Under the pieces are notes generated by a model. It saw only the letters and a list, made by a program, of their open reading frames with translations, made no database searches and was not told the DNA's origin. Position numbers and translations under genes: made by a program. A DNA stretch of 64,000 bases, from NCBI GenBank assembly GCA_947628085.1, contig CANQYM010000008.1:26802-90801 (forward strand), read 5' to 3'. This document shows, piece by piece, positions 1-10,079 of the stretch; within the stretch, counting starts at the first letter, position 1, and the number at the start of each line of letters is the position of its first letter. The DNA is from an uncultured Clostridia bacterium (GTDB taxonomy: Bacteria > Bacillota > Clostridia > TANB77 > CAG-508).

Positions 1-83
1 ATCCTAGTACAGAAAATATTATTATTGCTACTATTAAAATTTTTTCTTTATAATTTGTTTTCTTTATATTTTTTCTTTCCATA

Positions 84-3000
84 CTATATCACCCACCTTC
101 TTTTTAGTGTTATTTTGTTATATATAATAAACACTACTATACTTCCTAATAATATTGATGTTATTATAACTGATACATATATTAATTTTTCACCAGTTCT
201 TATTAATATGCTCACATCTGCTGAGCTTATATCATTTTCTTCTTGTACTTTGTTTGCCGGTGTTGAGTTTTTATCTTTCACACCATAAGTATTATAGTCT
301 TCATATATTTCTGCCACGTTATTTACCAGTCCAGTGTTTTCTTCTGTCATTTGTTTTTCTAACACAAGTTTTATTTCTGCTGTTTCTCCTGGTTTTAATT
401 CTTTATTTTGTAATGAGTTTGTATATAGGTTTCCATCTGAGCCAGTATACCATTCTTTATTTGAATCTAATGAAGAATTAAATATCATATCTTTTGGTAT
501 ATAGTCTACTATTTTCTTTGCATATCCTGTTATATCTCCCTCATTTTTAACTGTTATAGCATATTCTATTAAAACTTTTGCTCCAGATAAATATTTTGCT
601 CCTATATCAACTTTTGCTAAGTGTACGTTTGAATATTCTTCCTTTGTTGTTTCTTTACTTGTTTGTAATATTACTTTTGTTATTGCTTTTTCTAAACTTA
701 AATCGAATTTATCTACAAAAACAAATCCTATATCAACATTTGCTACACTTCCATTTTCCACTTTAATTACATCTGTTATTGCCACTTCTTTTTGTGTTCC
801 ACTTGAATTTGTTTTGGTTAATATAGCATCTGAGTTTACATTTTCTCCAATTCCGTCTTTTTTATATGTTGTAACTGTATATTTTTTTGTATCATATTCA
901 AATATTACAAAATAACTTCCATTTCCTACTCCTGAGAAAGTGTAGGCTCCTTTATTATCTGTTTTTGTTGTAAGTTTTACTTCTCCTGTTTCGCTTTCTA
1001 CTAATTTTACAGATATTCCTTTTAATAGTTCTTCATCATCTGCCCTCATTCCATCTTCGTTCTTATCAAGCCAAGCTGTTCCTGTTACTTTATATGTTTT
1101 TACTATATCTCTTTTAACAGTTTGATATTTTTCTTCTTCTGCATAATTAGCACTTTCTTCTTTTGCTTCTATTATATGTGTTATTGTATTACTTTGAATT
1201 TCTGCTGTTTTATCTGCACTTACCACTGCATAGTTTGTTACAGATTTTTCTTCAGTACCATTTAAACTTAATGCTACAGCTTCTAGATTTACTACTAATT
1301 CTTCACCTGGTGCTATGTTTGCTGAAATACTAACATCGCTTTTCATTAGTCCGCTTCTGTTTTGCTCAACACCATCTACCACATAATTAATGTTTGTTAT
1401 AGCAATTCCTTCTGGAATAACTTCTGATAAATTTACATTATATGCACTTACTTTTCCTTCGTTTCTAACGTTATATGTATATTTTAAAGTTTCTCCTTCT
1501 TTTACATATGTGTTTTCTGTACTACTTGTTTGAACTATTATTAGCACTGGTTTTGCAATTGATATTTTAATTATATTTGATTCGTACTCCCCACTATTCT
1601 CTGCTTTAGCACTCGTATTTGTTTCTACAGTTGTTTCACTTATGTTCTCATCTAACTCATTTACTTTTAATTTTATTTGGAAAGTTTTCATTTGACCAGT
1701 TTGTAATTTTTCTAATTTCCAAGTTAATTCTCTTGTGTTTTCATCATAGTTATATTCTAGTTGTTCATCATCACCTACTATACTTAAAAATGAAAATTCT
1801 TTTGGTATAGCTTTTTTAAAGTTTATGTTGTTCATTTCTTTTGTTTGGCTTTTATTTTCTATAAGCACTGTTAAAGAAAATTCATTTTCAAATGTTTCAA
1901 TAGATAACACTGAAGTATATTTTTCAGTTAATTTTAATTCTGCCGGAATTACTTTTATTTTAGAATTTTCTGTTAGTGTTTTTCCTAAATCATCTGCTGT
2001 AACTATTGTTTCTATTTCTGCATAATCTTCTTCTAGTTCACCAATTGAATTTGGAGTAAAATATACTCTTATTTCTTTCTTATCTCCAACATTTATTTCT
2101 GGAACTTTAATATTTGTTACTTTTCTTTCGTCTTCAAAAACTACAAAATCTCCTATATATTCTTCATATTCTTCAATTACATTTTCCTCTGCTGTTACTC
2201 CTTCAATATCTGTTTCAAAACGTAAATAAGTGGTTTTATATTTCTTTGGAAACATTTTTACAACTACATTTTCTGCTTTTATTTTTCCAACATTTTCTAG
2301 TTCTACAGTTAAATAGAATTCATCATATTCTTTTAATGTTTCACTACTTGGAGTTACTTTTAAATTTAATTCTGGTCCAGCTCCTGTTGTTAATCCTACT
2401 ATATCTGCTACTTCAAATTCATTTGTTTTTGCTACTTCTGCATTATTTCTATAATATACTCCAAATGTTCCATATGCATATTCATTGTGTGGTAAGTTTT
2501 CTGGCACAACGAAATTATAGGCAAATCTTAATATTTCATTTTCTGCCATCTCATAATTTTGTTCTGCTGGTACAATTAAGTATGATTTAACTAAATTTAT
2601 ATCTGCTGGTTCTAAGGTCCAGCCATTGTTTTCATCTCCTAAATCTCTTGTTGCTTCTCCATTTTCAGAATAATAAATATTGAAACTTCCTCTGTTTTGC
2701 TCATTTGCTTCTATCATTCCTGCAAGAGTTGTATCTAATGTTGTTCCTAATTCTTCATTACTTTCTAAATCTTTTACACCTTTATATGGAATTCTTCCTA
2801 ATATATTTATGTTGCCTACACTGTTTCTGTTGTTGTTCATTATAATTAGCTCTGTTCTTGCTGTTATTGGCCCTCCATATAATGCTATTTTCCCTTCTTT
2901 TTTACCTTCTCTAATTGATGTTGTTACTGTTCCTTGATCATCATAATTTGATATGCTGTTTACAGCAACTAATCCTGTTGGAGCTGAATATTCTATTCCA

Positions 3001-5645
3001 ACTTCTTTTACTGTTCCATTTTCATAATAATTTGTTGCTTCTGAGTTTGCATATCTTAAGATTACTTTTTCTTCTTTTGCTGGTGCATACATGTTTACTT
3101 TTATATTTGCATTTAATACTATGTTTGTTCCATTTGTTAATACACCAGAGTTTATTCCATCTTGTCTTCCATCTATTGAAAATCTAATTATTCTTCCTTC
3201 TAAGCTACTTCCTGTTATTTGCAAGCCTTCTCCATTTAATAAGCTTACATTGGTTAATTCTATGTTTTCTACATATTCTGGTAATTCTATTTCAAAATCT
3301 GAATGACCATATACATCTGAGTTTTCTTTTGCATTATTTAATTCTATTCTCATTTCTACATCTGTATTTGGCTTTATTGTTGATAAACTTTCTCTATCTA
3401 AAATTAAGTTTGCTTCTGTTACAGTATCTAGAAGTTTTGTTTCTACACTTATTTCTCCTACATTTACTGGTTCTTCAACATAGCTATATTTTGCTTCCAT
3501 TCTTGATTTTGTTATTATTTTATCTAAATATGAATATGTTAATTTATCTACACTTACATCACTTACTGCTTTTACTGTGCTTATTACTAAGTTTCCTTCT
3601 TCTGCTGGTTTTGTTATTTCAAAATTTAATTTTGAATATCTTTCTCCAAAACCTATTTCTATATTTCCGGCTTCATTAACAGCTGAATCTTTATTTATTA
3701 CATTTATAATGTTTCCTGTTTCATCTTTTACTCTGATTTCTCCTGTTTCTCCTAAGATGTTATCAAAGTTTTCTTTACTTACTCTTACTGTTTTATAATA
3801 AACATCATTTGTTTCTATTACATTTCCTGTTTTATCTATATATGTGCTAGTTTCATCTTTTACTTCCATGCCTTCTACGATATCTTTATAAGATATGTTT
3901 ATTATCATTTCAGATGGCATCTCTACTTCATATCTTCCAGGATTGTTATAGTTTACATATGCATATGCTTTGCTCATTTTGTTCATATTATTATCTACAT
4001 GTATTGATACTATTTCTCCTGTTGTTCCTTCTAATTCATATGTGTTTTCTTTTTCTGTTGTAACCACATTCTTGTTTTCTTCTGATTCTACACCACTTAA
4101 TGTTGTCATTCTTGCTACTACTTTTGTTTTTGCTTCTAGCTTTTCATCTTCTCCTACTTCTATATTTCCATATGTGTATGTTACAACATATTCGTCTACT
4201 CCTGAGCCATTATATAATCTTTCTTCTTGCTTTTTCTCTCCTTCTTGTAAATATTCTCCTTCAGACTCATTTATTTCTACCATTTGTTTTTCATTGTTTA
4301 CTTTTATTCTTAATTTATTTTCTTCTTCGTTATATTCCCAATTGTCTGTTCCAAATTTAACTTCTCCTGCTCCTAAACCATTTGTTCCTTCTGTTGAGTT
4401 TGCTACTACTGTTATTTTTGTTGGCTTTTGGTCTTTTATTATTGGCACATCTATTTCAAGTTCTGTTTCTTTTACTGGTAATGTATTTTCATCTTCTTCT
4501 ACTTTACTATCTATTTTTTCAACTGTTTGGAATATTAAACCACCTTCATATGTTACATATTTTGTTTTTTCTTCTTCTAACTTTGCTTCTCTTTCATCTT
4601 TCCATAAAACTTCTAGACTTACTTCTTTTGCTACTTCTGTTTCTTCTCCGTCTTCATCAACATATATTCCACTAAATCTTACTAAACTTTCTCCTGATGC
4701 TTTTTCTTCTCTTATGAACTCTTCATTTTTATATTCTATTGGTATTCTTAGAAGTATTTCTGAGTCCTTTTCTATTTGGCTAAAGTAAAGAGTGTTATTT
4801 TCAAAACTGTCTACATATTCTTGTTCTTCTACCAAGTCTTCAACTGTTACTTTTTCCTCTTCCTCAACTATTTGTTCTTCGTTTATTTCTTCTTGATTTT
4901 CTTGTGATTCTGAGTTTACTTCTTGTTCTGATGCTATTTCTTGTTCTGGGCTTACTTGTTGAACTCTATTTACTTCTTGAGCTTGACTTTCCTGTTCTGC
5001 TTGGTTTTCTTGCTCTGCTTGATTTGGTTGTTGCTCTGAATTTTCTTGTTCTGTTTGATTTGCTTGTTGTTCGCCATTTTCTTCCTGTTCAGCTAGATTT
5101 TCTGGTGTTCCTATCAATCCATTAACCATTTCTTTTATTTCTTCTGCTGTTAGTACTTCTTGAGCTTGGTCTTCACTTTCATTTGTGTTTTCTGTAGCCA
5201 CTTGGTTTTCTAAATTTTCACCTTGTGGTTCTTGATTTTCTGGAATTGCTTCTTGGTTTTCTGGAAGTGTTTCTTGATTTTCTAGCATTGTTTCTGATTC
5301 CTCTGATATTTCTTCTCTTATATCAAAGTTTAGCTCTTCATCGTTTGCTCCAACAATTTCCACTTTAGCGTTTTTCAAATACCCTTCTTTTTTCACATTC
5401 AAGCTAGTATTTATAAACAACTCCTTGTTGTTTACATCGCTAATAATCGAAGTTCCTCTTTCTCCTTCCACCTCAAAATAAGCATCAAAGCTAATATTTC
5501 TACTTCCAGTGTCACTACTAACACCAAAAACAACTTCTGCAAAGCTTGCTGCATAACTCTTAGTTATAAGCGCAAAATTTGCAAAAGTTAGCGTAAATAT
5601 TAGCATTATTGCTAAAAGTTTTTCTAGAATTTTATTTCTGCTCAT
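84..5645 (-). CDS. Large secreted/cell-surface protein with DUF11-like repeats, an SdrD-B/CNA-B-like domain and a C-terminal TM anchor
   Basis: 1853-aa ORF; N-terminal signal-like segment; E/N/Q-rich low-complexity region; 'VTGTAWLDKNEDGMRADDEELLKGISVKL' SdrD-B-like motif; C-terminal hydrophobic helix followed by KRRW. Confidence 0.8.
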   Translation of the reverse strand: MSRNKILEKLLAIMLIFTLTFANFALITKSYAASFAEVVFGVSSDTGSRNISFDAYFEVEGERGTSIISDVNNKELFINTSLNVKKEGYLKNAKVEIVGANDEELNFDIREEISEESETMLENQETLPENQEAIPENQEPQGENLENQVATENTNESEDQAQEVLTAEEIKEMVNGLIGTPENLAEQEENGEQQANQTEQENSEQQPNQAEQENQAEQESQAQEVNRVQQVSPEQEIASEQEVNSESQENQEEINEEQIVEEEEKVTVEDLVEEQEYVDSFENNTLYFSQIEKDSEILLRIPIEYKNEEFIREEKASGESLVRFSGIYVDEDGEETEVAKEVSLEVLWKDEREAKLEEEKTKYVTYEGGLIFQTVEKIDSKVEEDENTLPVKETELEIDVPIIKDQKPTKITVVANSTEGTNGLGAGEVKFGTDNWEYNEEENKLRIKVNNEKQMVEINESEGEYLQEGEKKQEERLYNGSGVDEYVVTYTYGNIEVGEDEKLEAKTKVVARMTTLSGVESEENKNVVTTEKENTYELEGTTGEIVSIHVDNNMNKMSKAYAYVNYNNPGRYEVEMPSEMIINISYKDIVEGMEVKDETSTYIDKTGNVIETNDVYYKTVRVSKENFDNILGETGEIRVKDETGNIINVINKDSAVNEAGNIEIGFGERYSKLNFEITKPAEEGNLVISTVKAVSDVSVDKLTYSYLDKIITKSRMEAKYSYVEEPVNVGEISVETKLLDTVTEANLILDRESLSTIKPNTDVEMRIELNNAKENSDVYGHSDFEIELPEYVENIELTNVSLLNGEGLQITGSSLEGRIIRFSIDGRQDGINSGVLTNGTNIVLNANIKVNMYAPAKEEKVILRYANSEATNYYENGTVKEVGIEYSAPTGLVAVNSISNYDDQGTVTTSIREGKKEGKIALYGGPITARTELIIMNNNRNSVGNINILGRIPYKGVKDLESNEELGTTLDTTLAGMIEANEQNRGSFNIYYSENGEATRDLGDENNGWTLEPADINLVKSYLIVPAEQNYEMAENEILRFAYNFVVPENLPHNEYAYGTFGVYYRNNAEVAKTNEFEVADIVGLTTGAGPELNLKVTPSSETLKEYDEFYLTVELENVGKIKAENVVVKMFPKKYKTTYLRFETDIEGVTAEENVIEEYEEYIGDFVVFEDERKVTNIKVPEINVGDKKEIRVYFTPNSIGELEEDYAEIETIVTADDLGKTLTENSKIKVIPAELKLTEKYTSVLSIETFENEFSLTVLIENKSQTKEMNNINFKKAIPKEFSFLSIVGDDEQLEYNYDENTRELTWKLEKLQTGQMKTFQIKLKVNELDENISETTVETNTSAKAENSGEYESNIIKISIAKPVLIIVQTSSTENTYVKEGETLKYTYNVRNEGKVSAYNVNLSEVIPEGIAITNINYVVDGVEQNRSGLMKSDVSISANIAPGEELVVNLEAVALSLNGTEEKSVTNYAVVSADKTAEIQSNTITHIIEAKEESANYAEEEKYQTVKRDIVKTYKVTGTAWLDKNEDGMRADDEELLKGISVKLVESETGEVKLTTKTDNKGAYTFSGVGNGSYFVIFEYDTKKYTVTTYKKDGIGENVNSDAILTKTNSSGTQKEVAITDVIKVENGSVANVDIGFVFVDKFDLSLEKAITKVILQTSKETTKEEYSNVHLAKVDIGAKYLSGAKVLIEYAITVKNEGDITGYAKKIVDYIPKDMIFNSSLDSNKEWYTGSDGNLYTNSLQNKELKPGETAEIKLVLEKQMTEENTGLVNNVAEIYEDYNTYGVKDKNSTPANKVQEENDISSADVSILIRTGEKLIYVSVIITSILLGSIVVFIIYNKITLKRRWVI

Positions 5646-5971
5646 ACGTTTAACTACTCCTTACAGTAAAGTGTTTTTTTTATAAGTATAATTTTACCTA
5701 TATTTTAGAAGAAATCAATACCATAAATTACTAGATTTATTGATATATCAATAGTTTAACAGCTATCTATTTACGGAACTTGTTTTTGATGGTTTTGAAA
5801 GGTAATTATAAAGTTTTCGTTACTTTTATATGTTTTTTTCGTTATAAATCAGGCTTTTATTTATTTGCGTAAAAAAAATTATTTTTTTGCTTTTTTTTGT
5901 AATATAATTGCAATTTTAAAAACTAAGCCTCATATAATTATAGTAATATTGTGTAAGGGGGGTAATTTGTT

Positions 5972-6112
5972 TTGGATAATATGGATATAAACAAACTTCT
6001 TTCTGCCATATCTAAAATGGATAAAGAAGAACTAGAAAAAAACATTTATAAAGCTAAGCAAATTTTAGAAAATTCAAATATAAAGGATAATCTTAATAAG
6101 GATAATAAATAG
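5972..6112 (+). CDS. Small protein (about 46 aa, MDNMDINKLLSAISKMDKEELEKNIYKAKQILENSNIKDNLNKDNK); TTG at 5972 or ATG at 5981
   Basis: Preceded by an AAGGGGGG Shine-Dalgarno; its stop TAG directly abuts the ATG of the next ORF (TAGATG); not in the supplied ORF track. Confidence 0.65.
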   Translation: MDNMDINKLLSAISKMDKEELEKNIYKAKQILENSNIKDNLNKDNK

Positions 6113-6490
6113 ATGAATGAGGATTTTTCAGAGGTTTTAAATAAATTTTCAGATATTTTAAAAGAAAAAAACATAGATTTAAACAATATCACAGGTGGAA
6201 ATACTCCACCTGATGATAATCAAGATTTTTCTCTTGATGTAGATACTATTTTGAAAATTAAAAACATCTTATCTAAAATAAATGATAATCAAAATTCTGC
6301 TAGAAACAAGCTTTTATATTCACTAAAACCTTTTTTAGAGGAAAGCAAAAAAGAAAAGCTTGATAAATACATAAAAATTGCCAATCTACTTAGTGTGATG
6401 GAAAACTTAGATTTAGGGTTTGATTTTCTTGAAAATAAAAAAGGTTATGATTTTATTTTAATCATAACCCTTTGTTTATTGATTATTTAA
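6113..6490 (+). CDS. Hypothetical protein, probably co-transcribed with the preceding small ORF
   Basis: 125-aa ORF starting immediately after the stop of the upstream small ORF; the 3' end overlaps a hairpin. Confidence 0.6.
   Translation: MNEDFSEVLNKFSDILKEKNIDLNNITGGNTPPDDNQDFSLDVDTILKIKNILSKINDNQNSARNKLLYSLKPFLEESKKEKLDKYIKIANLLSVMENLDLGFDFLENKKGYDFILIITLCLLII
6441..6475 (+). terminator. Hairpin AAGGTTATGATT...AATCATAACC overlapping the 3' end of the 125-aa ORF
   Basis: Inverted repeat followed by a T-rich tract. Confidence 0.55.
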
Positions 6491-6552
6491 CTTTACCTTG
6501 CTTATTTTTTAGTTAGTTTTTCTGCTTATTCTTAATTGCTTTTTACTTGCTA

Positions 6553-7159
6553 TTAAATAATAACAATTTCATTATTTTCTATTTTACATATTGGACATTT
6601 ATCTGTTTTCTCTGCAACTTCTGTAACCATGTTAGCTATTCTAATTTGAGTTACTTCGATGTAGTTTGCAGATATTATTGCTTTAGTGTTTCCATTTGCT
6701 CCAGCATGTGCAACTCCTCTTAATGCTCCTAAAATCATTATGTTTCCACCAGCAACCACTTCAGCACCAGAATTAACGTCTCCACATATAACAATGCTTC
6801 CTGCATATTCTTCTCTTCTGCCACATCTTAATGAACCTTGTATGAATTTTGTTTCTGATATATCTGTTCCTGATTCAAAAGTTTTCTTAATTGCATGAAG
6901 TCCGAAGAGATTCTGAGATGTTATCAAATTTTATTTCTACTGGTATTTCAGCATTTATTTTTTCTTTTATTTTTTCAGTTTCTGAATCTGTAAATAGTTT
7001 TCCTGTAATTCGCATTGGAATTGTTGAAGTTTGATAAAAATCCTTTAGTTTTATTAATTTTATATCTAATTCTTCTAATATTTCATCAATATCTGCAATG
7101 ATACTAATGGTTAATATTATTTCATCTGTTGTTTGACTAATTTTAATATTATTAAACAT
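6553..7159 (-). pseudogene. minC: Septum site-determining protein MinC, split into N-terminal (6887..7159) and C-terminal (6553..6927) ORFs in different frames
   Basis: The C-terminal ORF carries 'ETKFIQGSLRCGRREEYAGSIVICGDVNSGAEVVAGGNIMILGALRGVAHAGANGN' (MinC C domain). The N-terminal ORF is MinC_N-like. A +1 shift joins them at SL/GLHAIKKTF. Confidence 0.8.
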
Positions 7160-7187
7160 CCTTTTTCTCCTTTTTACCTAAACGATT

Positions 7188-9320
7188 TTATCTAAATGCT
7201 TCTACTTCGCTTACAGCAGACATATCTTCATATACTTGTTCCATATTCATTCCAAAATATTCTGCCATAATTTCTCTTACGACTTCTGCTGTATAATTTC
7301 CATGACCACCTTTTTCTACCATAACAACTATTGCTATTTCTGGATTTTCATAAGGTGCAAATCCTGCAAACCATGCTATTACATCTTTTGAATCTTTATT
7401 GTTTGAAAGCTCTGCTGAACCTGTTTTTCCACCAATTTCTATTTCAAAATCTCTAAATATGTTGTATGCAGTTCCTCCCTCTTCTTCAGCAACAGATTTC
7501 ATTCCTCTATGCACTGTTTCGATAATTTCTGGATTTATATTTCTATCTTCCATGTTTAATGGTTCTGTGCCCAACGTTTTATTTACATAGCTATTTAGTT
7601 CATTATCAGACACTTGTGAACCATTTGAATTAATAACATTTTTTACTATTGATAAATCTAATGGATGTCCTCCATTTGCTACCATAGAAATATATTTTGC
7701 CATTTGTATTGGAGTGAATGCATTGTAGCTCTGTCCTATTGAAGCTGAGGCTGTGTAGGCTTTTGACCAAACCTCACCCCTTGATTTTGCAACTTCTCTT
7801 GAAGCTAAAGTTCCTTGAGATTCCGGAATTTCAATTCCTGTTTTCTTTCCAAGTCCAAAATAATCTGCATATACATCTAAGTTATCTATTCCAACTCTGT
7901 TTCCTACTTCAAAGAAAAAGTAGTTACAAGATTTCATTAAAGCTCCCTCTATATTTAGTCTTCCATGTCCTACTCCATAATCGTTAAAGTACCAACAAGC
8001 TGGATTATTGTATTCTGGATCGTCTGAAACTATATATTTTCCATTATCGTTAATTGTTTCTTCTGCTGAAATTGCACCAGAATCTAAACCTGCTATTGCT
8101 GTAACCATTTTAAATATTGAACCTGGTGGATATTGCCCTTGTGCAGCCCTATTATATGTTGCTTTAGCTGAATTATATTCATCTAGTTTTGTTTTAGAAA
8201 TTCCGTTATAGAAAAGCTCTGGTTCATAGTCTGGGTAGCTTGCCATTGCAAGAATTTCTCCTGTTTGAACATTTGTAACAACTACTGAACCTGTTTCTGC
8301 TGGGAAGGCCTGACCAAATCCTCCTTCTCTTATTTTCATTATGTTTCTTTCTAATGCGTCTTCTGCAATTCTTTGAAGATTTGCATCTATTGTTAAAACT
8401 ACATTAGCACCGCCTATCGCCTCCTGAGAAGTATATTCACCAGTAACAGTTCCATCAACAGACATGTCTATTTGCTTTGTTCCATCTGTTCCTCTTAAAT
8501 ATTTTTCAAAAACGCTTTCTATTCCTGTTTTTCCAATTTTATCATCTGGAGCATATTCATAATCGTCGCCCTCTTCTTCGAATTTCTTTTCATCTTCGGC
8601 TGAAATTCTTCCCATATATCCTATAATGTGAGATGCTAGTGTTCCTGTGTGATATACTCTTATTGGCTCTACAACTATGTTTATTCCTGTAAGATTTTGC
8701 GAATTTTCTTGAAGCTGAACAGCTGCATTTCTTGAAATTTCATCTGAAATTTCCATTGATTTTGTGGTTGAATAGCCAATTGTGCTAATTGCATATCTAA
8801 TGGCTAAAATTCTTCTAATTTCTTTAACATCTTCGCTATTTATATTATATTTATCTCTAAATAAATAAAATGCCTCTTCTGCTGATGCAGTTGTTGGAAT
8901 TTCATATTTTTCTTTCCACTCAGCTAGCTCCTCTTCACTTCCGAAATGATATTCAAAAGGTTCTATACTTATTGGAAATGTATCTACATAAGAATTTCCA
9001 TTGTTTTCTAATATTGATGTCATAAGAGATATTGAACTATTTAATTGCTCATCATCTGTTTTTGCTTTATACATTTCAAGAGAAAACTTCATTTCTGTGC
9101 TTACTAAAACATTTCCACTTCTATCTAAAATGCTTCCTCTTGCCGCCTCAATTTTTGCTTCACGGGCAAGTCTTGTGTTTGAATTTTCTCTATATTCTGC
9201 ACCGTTTACAATTTGAAGGTTGAATAATCTGAATAAAATAATAATACCTATAACATATACTATTGTTACTAAAATGTTGTATCTAAAATTTGCATTTTCT
9301 GTTTCACTTGTATGTTTCAG
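7188..9320 (-). CDS. mrdA: Penicillin-binding protein 2 (peptidoglycan D,D-transpeptidase), apparent CTG start at 9320
   Basis: SxxK motif region 'PPGSIFKMVTAIAGL', 'KTGSAE'. Manual translation upstream of the ORF-track ATG (9092) gives KHTSETENANFRYNILVTIVYVIGIIILFRLFNLQIVNGAEYRENSNTRLAREAKIEAARGSILDRSGNVLVSTE, i.e. a TM helix plus the RGSILDRSG motif. Confidence 0.85.
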   Translation of the reverse strand: MKHTSETENANFRYNILVTIVYVIGIIILFRLFNLQIVNGAEYRENSNTRLAREAKIEAARGSILDRSGNVLVSTEMKFSLEMYKAKTDDEQLNSSISLMTSILENNGNSYVDTFPISIEPFEYHFGSEEELAEWKEKYEIPTTASAEEAFYLFRDKYNINSEDVKEIRRILAIRYAISTIGYSTTKSMEISDEISRNAAVQLQENSQNLTGINIVVEPIRVYHTGTLASHIIGYMGRISAEDEKKFEEEGDDYEYAPDDKIGKTGIESVFEKYLRGTDGTKQIDMSVDGTVTGEYTSQEAIGGANVVLTIDANLQRIAEDALERNIMKIREGGFGQAFPAETGSVVVTNVQTGEILAMASYPDYEPELFYNGISKTKLDEYNSAKATYNRAAQGQYPPGSIFKMVTAIAGLDSGAISAEETINDNGKYIVSDDPEYNNPACWYFNDYGVGHGRLNIEGALMKSCNYFFFEVGNRVGIDNLDVYADYFGLGKKTGIEIPESQGTLASREVAKSRGEVWSKAYTASASIGQSYNAFTPIQMAKYISMVANGGHPLDLSIVKNVINSNGSQVSDNELNSYVNKTLGTEPLNMEDRNINPEIIETVHRGMKSVAEEEGGTAYNIFRDFEIEIGGKTGSAELSNNKDSKDVIAWFAGFAPYENPEIAIVVMVEKGGHGNYTAEVVREIMAEYFGMNMEQVYEDMSAVSEVEAFR

Positions 9321-9425
9321 ATTATCACCCTCTTTCGAATAAATTTATTTAATATCTCTTAGCTTTAATAATTATTTTAGCTTTTAAACATTCTTCTTAA
9401 AAGCATCTTGCTAAAATTATTTAAT

Positions 9426-9983
9426 CTAAAAATATCTTGTTAAAATATTGTTTTTCTTAAAGTTTCTATCTACTAAATATCCTAATTTTTGGAATAATGG
9501 ATATAAAATAATTGATAATAAAACATTGTATATTATTTCTATAAGAACTATTTTAATAAAATTAAAATATTCTCTATCAAAATCTAAAATTATTGAATTT
9601 ATGAAGTAAGTGCCAAACTCAAAAATAAGTGTTGCTCCAACTACCATAAAGATTATTGTTATTTTGTTTTCTTTAGAAAAGTTTTTATCAAAATAAGAAC
9701 CCAAATAACCAATAGCACATAACATTATTGCAGAAACTCCAATGGCTTTTCCATACAACAAATCTAAAATTAAGCCACATATTACACCAAAAGAAATTCC
9801 CACAAATTGATTTGCGAAAAGTCCGATAAATAATATATATATTATAAACAAATTTGGCTTTATACCAGAGATTGTAAAAGCATTAAACACATTTTCTTGA
9901 AGAAAATATATTATGAAAAATGCTAATATTAAAAATATTATTATGGAAAATTTTCTCATTTTTTCCCTTTCTAAGATTTTCAA
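9426..9983 (-). CDS. mreD: Rod shape-determining protein MreD
   Basis: Multi-TM protein between mreC and PBP2. Confidence 0.8.
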   Translation of the reverse strand: MKILEREKMRKFSIIIFLILAFFIIYFLQENVFNAFTISGIKPNLFIIYILFIGLFANQFVGISFGVICGLILDLLYGKAIGVSAIMLCAIGYLGSYFDKNFSKENKITIIFMVVGATLIFEFGTYFINSIILDFDREYFNFIKIVLIEIIYNVLLSIILYPLFQKLGYLVDRNFKKNNILTRYF

Positions 9984-10079
9984 AGTTTAACTTTATTATT
10001 TTATATTCTGCTACTATCTCAACGTTTTTTAAGTTTAAAATTTTTAAACTTATTGGCTCTTTTTCTTTGTTAAAACATT

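Noticed and set aside
25-4788. Many plus-strand ORFs (for example 2114..2590, 3970..4788) antisense to the large surface protein gene
   Set aside because: Leu/Ser/Phe-rich translations typical of the antisense of an E/N/T-rich low-GC gene; no SD and no domain resemblance.
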